A stretch of 64,000 nucleotides of DNA from Fragilaria crotonensis (GCA_022925895.1 JAKSYS010000326.1:1-64000), one strand, 5' to 3'; positions 45,468 through 56,940 are shown, numbered from the stretch's first letter. Made by a program: numbers and translations. Notes: generated by a model not told the origin, from the sequence alone.

Positions 45468-47104
45468 TTATTTCATATGAGCAAGAGACGCGAAGCCATT
45501 GACGCCTCCTGCGCAAGTCCCACCATCCGAACAACCAGTGCAGCAGTGATCATCCACATCGAGCTGACGCTTTCGGTAATAGTCACGCAACGCACGATCC
45601 TTGATGACGTACTGAAACAGAGCATCGAATTGAAACTTCAAATTGCGATCTTCCTTAAAGGGAGCGGGCGCCTTGAGGCGAGCAGACGATTGAACAAACG
45701 TCGTGCTAATAGTAACAGTTGCGAAAGGAACGCGTTAATTAGCACACGGGGACCACGGTCTGATGACAGTAAACACATACAACCAGACGTACCAAAATCG
45801 AACCCAAGCACTAATCTTCTCGTAATCGAGAGTCGCCGAATGTTGACGAAACTCGAGGGTAGGCTGCCGCTTCGTAACGAGATTCTGAAGGTTGAGTTTG
45901 TAGTAACGTCCGTCTTCGTTCATCTGCCGAGCCAACGTTTCAATGTTACAGCAGTTGGCGAGTCGAACATGACGTTGCTTGTTTGTGTCACCGTAGACCG
46001 AAGAACGGTTACTTTTGAAGTACCTATCGCATTGAGGACTTCCATTGCGTCGCGATGGCGGCATGAAGCTGTCCATGACATCCTCGTACTGTTACCGAGT
46101 AGCATTTTCTGTAGTTAGCTATGTGTATAACAGACGCATTAACCATCACTTGACATCGCCCTTCAACGTACCTTGATGAAGTTTTGACAAACTTTGATCA
46201 ACTGTTCAATCGAGTATCCCGACACGTCCACATGAACATGAAAACCCATACTCTTGTTGACTTGAATACTGGCCTTTCCCAAAGCTTTTGTGACAGCGGC
46301 AATCTGACCGAGTCCATCTCCTCCCGTCAAGATGCGGGAGACGACTTCAAATTTGTGGCACTCTGGCATGTTGCGGTTGCAGACAATACTTCCATCCGAG
46401 ACGATTTTCCATCCCTCCGTGTGAGACCCGTGACGAGCGCCCCCAACAATGACGTTTCCGGCGTTGCGCGGCATCATGTCGGCAATCACGTCCGTGTCAA
46501 TGCCCGGGGGAGAGCTGAGTTCGAGCTCAATGCCAAACCTTTGATTGTCTTCAATCTTGACCATGCGAAGGGGTTGACGGCCTCTGGCCTCGCGAAATGT
46601 ATAGATTGTGCGCTTTTTTGGGCCTCCTTCTGCCAATCGAATTTTGTGAGCAACAACCATCTTGCTCCCTCCAGCTCCGCGAATAGAGATTTCGGCCTTG
46701 GTAGAACCGTACACCTGGTGAGTAGTTGAAAAGCGCCAGGCAGGTGACCCATTGGGTTGAGTAACTTGGACCGGACAGGAAGAGATATAGGTTGAGGGAG
46801 AAAAGGTAGATCCCATGTCGAAGAGGACACGCTCGATCAAATCTGGATCACCTTTGACAATATCAACGTAGAGGGTGTACTCATGAGTCTTGAGGTATTT
46901 ACCACTTCTATCCAACTTCGCCTTGTGAGATGGGATGCTCTTGTAGGTGTTGTCAACGACAAATCGAACAGAGCGGTCGTCGTCGTTGTTCGGATTGTAG
47001 GGTACAATAGCCATGCTTGTTTCTGGTGTGCTATGGCGAGATCTCTTGGCAGTTGAATGTGAGGAACTCGCTGATGCCGAACTTCTCTTCCTATCTCGAC
47101 CCAT
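45468..47104 (-). CDS. YEATS-like domain/amidoligase fusion protein, copy 2 (intact)
   Basis: Three exons: 47104-46172, 46088-45793 and 45705-45468, with introns 46089-46171 and 45706-45792 in the same positions as in copy 1. The ATG at 47104 matches the copy-1 start. After a Ser/Lys-rich N-terminal tail of about 35 residues, a YEATS-like fold spans roughly residues 50-175 ([37 protein letters not shown]). The Amidoligase_2 domain follows: FGIELELSS (metal/ATP-binding start), [35 protein letters not shown] and [13 protein letters not shown]. The C-terminal exon has [20 protein letters not shown] and a Cys-rich end ([11 protein letters not shown]). Amidoligases form amide bonds on small amines or peptides; the substrate here is unknown. 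It is head-to-head with the kinase at 47606. Confidence 0.8.
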
Positions 47105-47605
47105 GGTTCCCGAATGCGGAGTTGACGAAATATGAAACACACTTGTTGAGATATACCAGTGTATACGGGTCAGAAGTCACATCTGTTTTCATGCACGTGT
47201 ACTGCTGTACCTGATACAAGTACCATGTACCAACGTTGTATCCTACATCCCATGTACTCGAAGGTCGGAGTTAGGTCAGGAGGTCAGGCCTACGTATCAT
47301 ACTGTACGTAAGCATACGCAGAATTCGGAGTGAAGAAGTTGCAAGTTGCATTATGTCTATGCGATGTATACAGTATGTGTAGACTACTTGTGCCAGGCAC
47401 GGTGGTACAGTGAATTAGCTACTGTACCAGTACCTGAGTACTACTACCTTGCGCCTACCGGAGTACATTAGTCCATAAACTGGTGCAGTATGATACTTGT
47501 ATGCAGGTACAATCCGATGTAGATTCCTCGCTGATCTCAGCTTTTATCACTCTTCTGATCACTGACACAACCATCTCTCCATTATCACCCATCACACACC
47601 TTAGC
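47105..47605. promoter_or_regulatory. Shared upstream region of the amidoligase and kinase genes
   Basis: A 501-bp gap between divergent start codons. A GTAC-rich tract covers about 47190-47470 (repeated GTACC, AGTAC, TGTAC words). It is presumably a bidirectional promoter, by position only. Confidence 0.4.
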
Positions 47606-49460
47606 ATGTCCTCGTCAGTTGCTGTCGTTCCTAATGACGAAACTGGGGCTTGTGGATTGGATGTAAGTGTACCAGTAATTGCTACGACTGCTTCTGCTCC
47701 CAAGATAACAACTACGACGACTGCCAACTCTGCGAAGTACACTAAGACAATGGTGGAATCGTATGGTAACTTCCCGATGGTTGGGAGCCGGCTAGGGGAT
47801 TACTTCTGCCTTGGAAAACTAGGTAAAGGAACATTTTGCAGCATTCACAAATGCTGTGCATTGAACTACTGGCGATCTGACAATAAGGACAAAAAGGCCA
47901 GAATTGTTGCTGCCAAGGTTGAGCTGAGTCAATTCTCAAATTCGGGGGGTGCTTGAGGGCGAAGCATCAATGTTAAGCCACTTGGACAGTTCCCTGCCTC
48001 CCAATACGGTCCCTCTTTACCTAGGACATCTCTGCAGCAAGGACCACAGTGCCATTCTCATGGAGTTTTTGGGGGGAGACGATATGCATCAACTGAGAGA
48101 GGCGATGGGAACGAGACGCATCGGGGTTGAGGATGCTGTCTTCTTGACCGCTGATGTCTTCATACCGCTGCTACAGAAGATGCATGATGCCGGGGTTGTT
48201 CACCGTGACGTTAAGCCAAGCAATTGCGTGAGGCGAGACGGCAAAGATTTCCTTCTGGTGGATTTTGGACTCTCGAAAAGTATTGTTGTCCCAAAGGGAT
48301 CGCCTCACGCGGACAAGCCCTTCAACGATACCCATTGTGTAAGGAAGGAGCGAGAGAAAGCTGATTTTCGTGGAACCAGTATGTACGCATCACTTCGCGT
48401 GCATCAGTTGAAAGACTACGCATTCAGGGACGACATGTGGAGTGTCTTGTACGTGTTTTGTGATCTAGTCTCAGGAGGTCTTCCCTGGATGGCATACGCT
48501 GCCAACCGCGATCGAGAAACGTGTCAGAAAATGAAGCAGGATATATTTGAGAAGAAAGAAGCTGATAAGTTGCTTCAAGGTGAGATGTACCATCTTGCAA
48601 GCTACAAGCGAGATAAGATGTTATCCGATGGGAAGACGGATCTACAGCCACTTCCCGAGTTACTTGATCTGTGTAAAGACACCGCCAAGGTGGAGTCCCT
48701 TCAAGAAGCATTCGATCATCTGGGGAGCCTCGGTTTTGCGGATAGACCAAATTATGGGCTGCTGCAAACTTGCCTCCGAAAATTTTGTGATGGTCAGACC
48801 TATGATGCTTTGGTGTCGAAGATGTCATTTCACAGCGAGTCTCGCTCATTCTCCCCGCCGCCCGACGATGAACCAGCATGGGATGATTCCATTCCCTTTT
48901 GGGACTTTGATGATATTGTTGATCCCATGAACGACAGACGCATTTGGACAGAAGCAAGACTTCAGGTCGACATGGAGGATTCTCATGGCCAACCCCAACA
49001 ACACGACGACGCTTCAGAATTTGCGCGGCTGCCGGTTGAACTGCAGTTCCGAATCGCCCAGATGAACTACCATTCCGAACACGCCGAGGTTACTCCTCCT
49101 CACATTGCGCTGAGGGATTTTATGAGAACAGCAATTCCGTTGCTGTATGGAGAGTGGGACTGTGCGAGGTACGAAAAAGGAAATCACAGCTCAAACACTG
49201 ACAGATTCCGTCGCGAGTTGTTTTTGAAGATTGTCGAGATGTGCCTGAGATGTGCTTCAGAGTTCAAACTTTTCTCAAGCAAAGAATGTTACTATGATGC
49301 AAGTGGACACCCCTCGAAAAAGCGAAAAATTGTTTCTAGTTTTGGAGAGGGACCTTTATTGGCAGTATCCAAGATAATCTTGGGGCTTCGGGCTTGCAAG
49401 GCACAAGAAATTGCAAAGCCAACAGCACCTCCAGCAGTGTTGTCTTTCACGCAAGGATAG
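47606..49460 (+). CDS. CK1/tau-tubulin-kinase-like protein kinase (one frame break)
   Basis: The ATG at 47606 (MSSSVAVVPNDE) is chosen over the upstream start at 47483. The kinase domain has a glycine loop LGKLGKGTFCSIH, the AAKVE lysine, HRDVKPSN catalytic loop, DFGL, and the CK1-type FRGTSMYAS and DDMWSVLYV segments, followed by LPW. The long C-terminal extension (about 250 residues) is rich in acidic and aromatic residues and not recognised. The reading changes frame at a run of six G (47943-47950): the lobe carrying AAKVELS is in one frame and VLEGEASMLSHL in the next. Five G would make it continuous, so either the assembly has an extra base there or the gene is broken. The CK1-group call is firm; the exact subfamily is not. 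Confidence 0.8.
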
Positions 49461-50002
49461 CAGCCAGAAGAATACAACCCCAGAAATCGTAGGTTACTGC
49501 AAAAACTGATCATTTGCCACGTTGGAGTCTGGGTTCTCTACAGGTCGTTTTCAATTCAGTACATCACGCTGCCTCTGCATTTCGTCCAAACCTCGTGCCG
49601 ACACCCTGATGGATGTACAGTGTACCAAGTATCCTAGTTCTTAGGGAATACCCGTCCCTGGTTGCCCTACACCCAATCTGGCAACAAGGTTGTCCCTCGT
49701 GACTCGTGACGCATGACGCGATTTAACCATTCGGTTATGAATGTCATCCGTGATAAAGATCAAGTTTGCACAGCAAACAGAGCGATAGAACAGAACAAAG
49801 AACAACTCAAGATATATATGTATTCGTTGCACGGCGAATCGTGTGATCGAATAGAAAAATAGAACATATCTTATATATGTATTTGATGCATATGGCTTTT
49901 TTTCATCACTTGCGTTGCACTCTCTGTGATCCTCATCTGTCATCTGATTATACGAACGCTCTTCTACCTCACGACGATGATTATTACCAGCTCGACTCAA
50001 CC
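49461..50002. other. Spacer between kinase and CSA-like gene
   Basis: No gene is recognised. It should hold the kinase 3' untranslated region and the CSA-like promoter. A frame that continues upstream from 50003 to 49877 could be coding or 5' untranslated. Confidence 0.4.
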
Positions 50003-51376
50003 ATGGAGTCGTATTCGCCATGCGAATCTCTCCCAGCTCTCTTAAGTGGTCGCGCCATCGGTCAACCATGTCCCCGGTATTTGTGGAATCGCTTACGCAG
50101 CCAAGAGAATATGTCTCTGCTAGACAACATCCAAATAGTGTCCCCACATCGAAAGAGCATTTCGACACTCAACATGGATCGCACGGAGGGTCGCTTCCTT
50201 CTGGCAGGATCATCAGATGCCACGATATCGATTTACGATCTCAGTCCATGGGGACGAGAACCTTCACATGGTGCACATCAGGTTGGAAACCCGTACAACC
50301 AAGGTAGTTGCCCCACCACAATGAGTGTTCACAAACCAGTCGCCCAATCGTCGAGAAGCACATCGAACGAACCAGGCCACAGCGCTTCGATTGTTAGAGC
50401 CGAGTGGTACCCTTTCGATACTGGAGCCTTTGTCTCTGCATCTTCGGATGGTGCCCTGGTGGTTTGGGATACACAGGCCATGCAACCGGTCGCGCAATGG
50501 CAGCCATTCCCGAACAGCATATCCTCGTTTCATCTGTCCCAATCGACAGGACCTTCTGAATCACTCCTCGTTGTGGCATCCAAGGATGATGCCATGATCA
50601 AATTGGTAGATTTACGTACTGGATCTGCCTCCCATACACTGACGGGACACTCGCGAGGTGTGACGACTGTTCAATGGTGTCCCGCAACAACTCGTGGTGA
50701 TGATAGTCAATATAGTAATAATAATGTTGGGGACGTGGTGTTGGCATCTGGAAGTCTCGATGGGACAATCCGACTTTGGGATATAAGAAAGGCCGGAAGT
50801 CGTTCGACGATTTGCACGTTGGACCAAGAAGCGTCATCTCCATTTCCGCTTCGTGCATTTCAATCCGATTATCGACATTTGAGGGTGAAGAAACAAGGGA
50901 TAAAGGGGCCCAATTCGTATCAACACAACAATGCAAGAGGGGTGTCGTCGCATAGCGGACCTGTCACAGCAATTTCCTTTACACCAGATGGTCAATTCTT
51001 GGTAAGCTGCGGTAGCAAGCGACTTCAGCTTTGGGATTTACGAAGCAGGGGACACTTGGTGACCCGCCACTTTGATGGATCGATGCAGCCACCGTTGTTG
51101 GTTGTGGACCGCCATGTGTGGATGGCATGTGGCAACATGACGATTGGGGCATTCTCATTGGAACAAGGGGGTCCACCGTATCAAATTTTGGATGGGCATT
51201 TGGGGAAGGTAACTGCTCTGGAGTCTTCATTCGATAGCCAACAGCTCATATCTGGTGGTGCCGACGGTATGATTCTGGTTTGGGGTTCTCAACGCCGACC
51301 GAAGAAACCAACACTTCAGACATCTCCACCAAGGTCGCGCAGTCTCACAGATAATAGAAACCAATTTCGATATTGA
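50003..51376 (+). CDS. ERCC8: CSA/ERCC8-like WD40 protein
   Basis: CSA is the WD40 substrate receptor of the CUL4-DDB1 ubiquitin ligase in transcription-coupled DNA repair. The protein from the ATG at 50003 is 457 residues, slightly longer than human CSA; an upstream ATG at 49877 adds 42 residues. It begins LPALLSGRAIGQPCP, like the N-terminal helix of CSA that contacts DDB1, then GRFLLAGSSDATISIYDL. Seven WD-like blades can be read: SDATISIYD, SDGALVVWD, DDAMIKLVD, LDGTIRLWD, SKRLQLWD, MTIGAFSL and ADGMILVWG. The blade-2 reading VRAEWYPFDTGAFVSASSDG matches the CSA-specific 'WYPHDTG' wording closely. No intron seen. It is convergent with the Atg14-like gene, with only 67 bp between stop codons. 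Confidence 0.85.
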   Translation: MESYSPCESLPALLSGRAIGQPCPRYLWNRLRSQENMSLLDNIQIVSPHRKSISTLNMDRTEGRFLLAGSSDATISIYDLSPWGREPSHGAHQVGNPYNQGSCPTTMSVHKPVAQSSRSTSNEPGHSASIVRAEWYPFDTGAFVSASSDGALVVWDTQAMQPVAQWQPFPNSISSFHLSQSTGPSESLLVVASKDDAMIKLVDLRTGSASHTLTGHSRGVTTVQWCPATTRGDDSQYSNNNVGDVVLASGSLDGTIRLWDIRKAGSRSTICTLDQEASSPFPLRAFQSDYRHLRVKKQGIKGPNSYQHNNARGVSSHSGPVTAISFTPDGQFLVSCGSKRLQLWDLRSRGHLVTRHFDGSMQPPLLVVDRHVWMACGNMTIGAFSLEQGGPPYQILDGHLGKVTALESSFDSQQLISGGADGMILVWGSQRRPKKPTLQTSPPRSRSLTDNRNQFRY

Positions 51377-51443
51377 CGACGGGCTAGAATGGGGCTCGCA
51401 TTAGTAACTCAAGTAGGATTACAGTTGATGATTTATGGAAATT

Positions 51444-52709
51444 CTATTCGTCTTCACATTGCATTACTTGCAGTTGACAATGACGCATCAACGCTTGCAA
51501 ATTCAGCAATACAGCTCCTGCTGGCCACAACTCAGACACGGGGACCCCAACTCGAATGCAAAGTGCGACGACATCATTCTGAAGCAACTGAACACCAATG
51601 GCGAATTCTTCTCCCTGGGCTGACGGCACTAATGCAAAACGTTCGGACGATTTTGCAGTTTCAGCAAGCACTGCAGCCTTGGCATGCAACAATCGTTGGG
51701 ATACCGCCGTCGAATCCATGGAGGGCGGGACCACGACTTGATTCTCCAAAACTGGCTGCTGATGCGAAAGTATTGGCACAGTTTTTGTCCCTGTAGCACG
51801 TTGGAGGACAGTTCTGGCAGATCTACCCCACGTTGAAGTCTCCATGAGCGACATAATCGAGGACGCTGTCGTTGTCACGGAAGGTGTTGGACTGACTGCG
51901 GCATTCTTATCGATCGATTCCTCAGAACTACTGGTAGTTTCCTTCTTTGGTTCGTCAACAACCGACACGCTTTCGATGATATCACCCTGAGGTCCATGAG
52001 GTTGCAGCAATATAGGATGCGGAAGGAGAACACCCAAACACCTGGCAAGCGTGAGCGTCAGACCGGCAACCAACCGAAGTGCCGATTGCAATTCTCTTTG
52101 TGGCAGGGGACCGTACAGTTCTGGACCTGCGTGAGGTAGGGGTAGACCTCCAATTTTTCCAATACCGCGAGCATTACGTTGCCGTTCTGTTGGTCTCTTT
52201 ACTTCTGGGGCAACATCCAATCGAAACATTCCAAAGACTTGCAGAGCCCAGGCAAAGCGTAGTCTCTTGACCGTATCTGTGGCCGTCGATATCGCTTGCG
52301 TCATGGCCCCACCCTCTGGATAATAGAGTGCCTGGTTCAATCGCTGAAGCTGCTCTTTCGGTAAATGCCATGGTTGATCGCGTCGCGCGTCATTTTCAAC
52401 GACTTGTGAGGCTACTTGGACCGCTAGAGACCCACATTCTTCTCGAAGTTTGGTTAGTTTCTCTCTCAACTTTTCGGATTCGAATCCCAATTCGGAAACT
52501 CTTTGGCCCTTATTCGAAAGCCGATGCATGCATTCTTCTCTGGCCGAATTGCGATTTTCCAAGGCAGCCTCGTGCAGCTGTTTGAGATTTTGGAGGGCAT
52601 TCTGTACACAAGTTGGACAAAGGTCTCGACTTTCAGAATTGGACGAGCTGCTTGTCAGCACACTCACTCCATGACAGGGACATTGACGACGCGAAGATGG
52701 ATAGTTCAT
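51444..52709 (-). CDS. Atg14/UVRAG/Vps38-domain protein
   Basis: This family supplies the regulatory subunit of the class III PI3-kinase (Vps34) complex in autophagy and endosome sorting. The 421-residue protein begins with two Cys motifs (QCPCHG near residue 9 and LCPTCV near 31), like the cysteine repeats at the Atg14 N-terminus. A coiled coil follows (about residues 40-110). The C-terminal domain shows IGKIGGLPLPHAGPELYG, a helical LVAGLTLTLARCLGVLLPHP, and near the end FAIGVQLLQNDVVALCIRVG, which fits the family's 'L-LN-NV-LC' signature. The Cys motifs favour Atg14 over UVRAG. No intron, start ATG at 52709. Divergent from the membrane-protein gene at 53277. Confidence 0.7.
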   Translation of the reverse strand: MNYPSSRRQCPCHGVSVLTSSSSNSESRDLCPTCVQNALQNLKQLHEAALENRNSAREECMHRLSNKGQRVSELGFESEKLREKLTKLREECGSLAVQVASQVVENDARRDQPWHLPKEQLQRLNQALYYPEGGAMTQAISTATDTVKRLRFAWALQVFGMFRLDVAPEVKRPTERQRNARGIGKIGGLPLPHAGPELYGPLPQRELQSALRLVAGLTLTLARCLGVLLPHPILLQPHGPQGDIIESVSVVDEPKKETTSSSEESIDKNAAVSPTPSVTTTASSIMSLMETSTWGRSARTVLQRATGTKTVPILSHQQPVLENQVVVPPSMDSTAVSQRLLHAKAAVLAETAKSSERFALVPSAQGEEFAIGVQLLQNDVVALCIRVGVPVSELWPAGAVLLNLQALMRHCQLQVMQCEDE

Positions 52710-53276
52710 TGTATTGAATCACGCCGGGAGTCGTCCGTTAGACTCACAGAGTGTCGTCGTTGCTATGGTAATGCGAATGGTGCGTGTTGTAATTTTATTG
52801 AAAAGTTTCTTGTAGTTTCCGCGTTTCCGCCGCTGTGTCGCTGTTGGGAGGGTGAGATGGGAGATGTGGTGTTGAAGGTTGAAGCTTGAAGCTTGAGGAC
52901 CAATCGACACTGTGTACTGTGCACTGCCTACTGATGGCAATCAGAATTTTCCCATATCGGATGTCGGGTGTCTGAAAATTATGGATGAATATATATGTTC
53001 ATAGTCTCTTATCGATTTCTGACGTTAAATTAATCTATATATGTTTAACCGTTAACGTTAAAACTTGGACCGGCAGTCGTGGATCCGATAAAACACACAG
53101 TATTTTGTTACAGCAGTTCGTCCGGCAGATCCGTTGTCACTCGCTTCTGGATGCAGGCTCGATCAGCCAGTTTGTGGAAAAACGCAACACTCTATAACCG
53201 TCACTTTTTCGCCTCTGCACCACAATAAGGTGATTATTGCTCTACTCTCGTAGTAGGACGTCTATACGAAGTAACG
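52710..53276. promoter_or_regulatory. Shared upstream region of the Atg14-like and membrane-protein genes
   Basis: A 567-bp gap between divergent start codons, without a gene of its own; likely a bidirectional promoter by position. Confidence 0.4.
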
Positions 53277-54761
53277 ATGACGAGAAGCAAGCGCATGGCA
53301 AAGGCTGCGACACGTTCTGGACTGACCCAAACCTGGAAGCTTTGGCGTCATTGCTGCTGTCGATTTGGGTGGCTTCCACTTTTGGTAGCACCATTGGTTA
53401 CTGCGTCTTCGCTGCTTGATCTTTACGCCACGCTTGGTTGTGAGTTCCTTCAGATCAATGTTGGCTTCGTGCCATCCAATAGCGCTTGGAATGAGAGCAC
53501 TGCTTTGATTGGACTCTTTCATTTCTATTCTAGTGGCGAAAGCAGTGTGATGGACGATTTTGGGATTTATGGCTGCGCCAGATTTTCAGATGAGTTTGAA
53601 GACCAATTTGTTGACGGAGATAGAACTTGGGAGGTGACCAGAATCATGGCATATATTTCTGGCACGAGTGGCGTCGTTGCAACGGTAAGAAAGAAGAGTT
53701 AATCCTGATGTGAAAAGTCAACTCAGATTGTTTATCACTAATCATCCACTTCTTGACTTCAGTTGACTGCCTGGCTCTTTGTTTTCACACCGCTTCCCGC
53801 AGGCTTCTTTTGGCCTGGCGTCCTTCTTCCAGCACTTCTCATCGCATTCATTTCCGAAGGATCAAAGTTCTTGTTCCTTGACACTGCAGCATGTCGATCG
53901 GACCTGTGGTATCCAAGTGGTATTGACTCACAACCGCAGGTGGCGCAGTCATGTCAATTAGGAAAGACCAGCTACTTTGCGATTGCCGCAACGACTGCCT
54001 TCTTCGCGAGTCTCGTCGTTGTATGCATCTGGTCTCCAAAGAAACGTGAGCTCGATGATAACTTTGGACAAGACAGTCTATACATGGATGGCAATGGTGG
54101 TGAACTCGACACGAGTCTCGAAGATGACCATCTCCACGAGATCGACCTGAATTTGAGTAATATAAACCACGAGGACTCCTTCCTTGTGATGCAAACCCGA
54201 AGTGGTTCTGATTATGCCTCCAGCATCGATGAGGGTCGCTCATTTGAATATGCCTACCCAGGTACAATTGAAAATGATTCCTTCTTTGCCATGATTCACA
54301 CCAACGGTGACACCAACGTAGAACAAGGCGACACATTCGACGACTATGGGAGACCCACAACGCAATCACTGGATATCATCTTAGATGAAAATCGAGACGA
54401 TGGGCCTGATGAAGTCTGCAAAAGTCCAGCAGTTGCTGATTCCTACGGTGCTCTCTCTATTCACCTTGATAAAGAAGCACGACAGCTTGAGGGGACGAGA
54501 GTGGTGTCAGAAGCTCGCCTTTCCATTGCTGAAGACTTACAATCCCAAGCTGACTCGGTAACTGATGATCTCATCGATAAGTGCGTCTTGGATTTGACAA
54601 AATCCTTTCAAACCGATGAATTGGAACTGTACGAACCTGACGACGAAACGGACTCGCAGCCTGGAAATGAGGAAGAGTCTCTTCATCGTCCGCTGGAGGC
54701 GACTGCGACACTCCCGGAGTCTGTAGTAGTTGTACAGCACGTTCCAAAATCACCAAGGTAG
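53277..54761 (+). CDS. Four-TM membrane protein with long acidic tail
   Basis: Two exons, 53277-53684 and 53763-54761, split by a 78-bp intron (GTAAGA..CAG). Hydrophobic segments lie at about residues 30-52 (GWLPLLVAPLVTASSLLDLY), 125-145 (TSGVVATLTAWLFVF, spanning the exon junction), 150-170 (FFWPGVLLPALLIAFISEG) and 215-235 (FAIAATTAFFASLVVVCIW), with cysteine-bearing loops between TM1-TM2 and TM3-TM4. The layout resembles claudin- or tetraspan-like proteins found often in diatoms, but no family motif is clear. The cytosolic-looking tail of about 220 residues is rich in Asp, Glu and Ser. It is unrecognised beyond that. Confidence 0.72.
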
Positions 54762-55115
54762 CTTGAATCCTGAATATTAGCATATACAATATACATACTT
54801 GATACGCGAAACACGTGTAATCGCACTTAATCAGAATCGACTATGCTTGCTAGCCCTCATCATACCGCCATCGAGTAATCTACCGTGTCGTGCATGTGTA
54901 CTCCATTGGAAAGTCACGTACATCAATACATGTCCCACACATCATCAAAACGAGATACAAACGGAACTAACCGGAAGTGTAAACCAAAGAATTACTTTAG
55001 GTCCGATGCTGCACAAATGCATGCATGTAGTGTTTGGTGCTGCGCATACGAGACCAAACGTCGGCAAAGAGTTGCCGAAACTCGAGTCGAGAAGGAAAAT
55101 GCGGGCCCATTGGAC

Positions 55116-56414
55116 TCAAAGCATCTCGATCTCGCTTGCCCTAATTGGTGACTTGCAGGCATTTTCTTCTGACGTCTCTGTTGTCTCGTATTGACTAGTT
55201 CCATCGGGATGAGTGCTTGGTCCCATTTCATATATTAGAACTCCGCCGATGATGAAAGTAAGCGCGGCCCAGAACAGGGGAGGTGGGATGATGCCCTCCG
55301 CGAAAACCATGAAGACGACCGACCACAAGTCGCCTGTCAAGAGAGAAAGGTTGAGAAATGTCGCCTCGCTATAGAGCAGGAACCATGTCGTCAACGTGTA
55401 ACTGAGAGAGTTGATAAAGACAAAGGCGACGACCAAGAGAAACCCAGTGTCTTGAGAGCAAACCTTGCCGCTATTTTCTGAAACACCGCTGAAGAACGAT
55501 GCCACCTCGTTTCTTTCCAGAAGTGCGGCTTGAATAAAGCTCACTATCGTCGCAAAGAAGCCCAGCATTCCCAAAAACTCGGTGGGACCACCAAAGTTGC
55601 GCACCGACAGTTCTGCGAATACGTCGGAAGCCCCGTACAGGATACCGCCAATGATGGCCACAATATCGCCCCGCATTTTGTGCGGGTATTCGTCGGTCAC
55701 ATCTTGTTGAGTGTCGCTAGCGTCGGCCTCATCGGACTCATAGTCAGCAAAGGCATTGTACATGATTCCAATCATGCAACAGAAAACACCAAAAAAATGG
55801 ATTTTGGTGTGCCGTCTGGCCAAAAGGACGCGCGACAAAAACATCGCAGCCGGAATGGCGAGCGAGTCGAAGAGTGACACAGATGAGAGTGTTGTGTATC
55901 GATATGATAGCACTGTGAGATAATTCGCTTGGACATCCAAAAATCCAACAAGAGCAAAGCCCCAGTAGGGGCCCTGCAACGGAATCACACCGAGGAACCA
56001 ATTAGGTTGGGGGACATCTTCCGTTGGAACTTCTTCCTCCGAATGGCTCGAATCATTCTTTGATGCTCTCAGTGACTTTCCTTTCATATAGAGCGGTATC
56101 AAATTGAATGTAAGGACAGCATAAAAAAGACCATTAGTGAAAGCTGGTGCTGACAGACTGCATTCGAAGTGAAGCGTAGCTTGAGTCGCGCCGGCACAAG
56201 CCAACAAGAAACTTAAAAACTGACCGAAAAGGATGACTTTCCAATGGTCTTGAATGTAAGCTCGAACAATTTTCCCAGCATCGTATGAAATGGTGACGAA
56301 GCTCGAGGAAACATGCACAATCGAGGATTGGTCATGTTGAGTAACGAAAGCTGCGCTAACGCAGTCATCGCCCTCCTCTCCGTTTTCTTGGGCTTTTGAA
56401 TCATTCAACTTCAT
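55116..56414 (-). CDS. SLC35F-like drug/metabolite transporter, paralogue 1
   Basis: The SLC35F group belongs to the DMT superfamily of about 10 TM-segment transporters; substrates of most members are unknown. The ATG is taken at about 56414 (MKLNDSKAQ), since the longer frame starts with TTG. After an N-terminal cytosolic region the reading has GQFLSFLLACAGATQATLHF, then GFLDVQANYLTVLSYRYTTLSSVSLFDSLAIPAA (the hallmark DMT segment with the paired Tyr and Ser/Thr positions), ARRHTKIHFFGV, DIVAIIGGILYGASDVFAE and FLGMLGFFATIVSF, then SEATFLNLSLLTGDLWSVVF. It is the most diverged of three tandem paralogues on the same strand; the other two are closer to each other. Confidence 0.82.
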   Translation of the reverse strand: MKLNDSKAQENGEEGDDCVSAAFVTQHDQSSIVHVSSSFVTISYDAGKIVRAYIQDHWKVILFGQFLSFLLACAGATQATLHFECSLSAPAFTNGLFYAVLTFNLIPLYMKGKSLRASKNDSSHSEEEVPTEDVPQPNWFLGVIPLQGPYWGFALVGFLDVQANYLTVLSYRYTTLSSVSLFDSLAIPAAMFLSRVLLARRHTKIHFFGVFCCMIGIMYNAFADYESDEADASDTQQDVTDEYPHKMRGDIVAIIGGILYGASDVFAELSVRNFGGPTEFLGMLGFFATIVSFIQAALLERNEVASFFSGVSENSGKVCSQDTGFLLVVAFVFINSLSYTLTTWFLLYSEATFLNLSLLTGDLWSVVFMVFAEGIIPPPLFWAALTFIIGGVLIYEMGPSTHPDGTSQYETTETSEENACKSPIRASEIEML

Positions 56415-56940
56415 TCTATGATTTTTTTGTAGAGCGGAAATTCTTAAACAATGTTCAAGGTAGTGTAAGGACAATCAGCTCGGAGTTGACACAATTCAAT
56501 GTCATCGAGGGTCAATCTATACAGATGACAGATGAGGCAAAAAAATAGAAACGTGCAGTGGCCTCGATATTTTCACGTTAGCGGTGTTGAAATGACTCGC
56601 AACTCGCAACCTCGCGACTCTCAATATTCCGCCAAGATCAAAACGAATGATTTCAATGCAAATAAAATTTATACATATACCAGTTTAAATGATTCTTTGG
56701 ACGTTATTTTTTGAACGTTATTTGATTTATTCAGTTGATGTTAAATGCTAACCGCTACGGTGTGGAATGTCTCCCTTTTAGCACATGCTGGAGTCTATAC
56801 TACTACTAGCCGTATACATTTATATAGTATGATACATTTGCATACGCACATACCTGGTCCCTGATCCTATAACCCGTACTCTAAGTACAAGTACTGGTAC
56901 CGTAATCCAAGGATTGCATAACATTGCAACTTGCAACCCC
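56415..56940. other. AT-rich spacer upstream of paralogue 1
   Basis: No gene. It contains the promoter side of the first SLC35F-like gene and a GTAC-rich patch near 56880-56900. Confidence 0.4.

Noticed and set aside
45378-46729. Long plus-strand frames (246 and 181 codons)
   Set aside because: They are mirror frames of the minus-strand amidoligase gene, whose exons, introns and motifs explain the region.
49641-50168. Minus-strand frame of 175 codons
   Set aside because: Opposes the start of the CSA-like gene and has no domain.
54799-55194. Plus-strand frame of 131 codons
   Set aside because: No domain; covers the 3' end of the transporter gene on the other strand.
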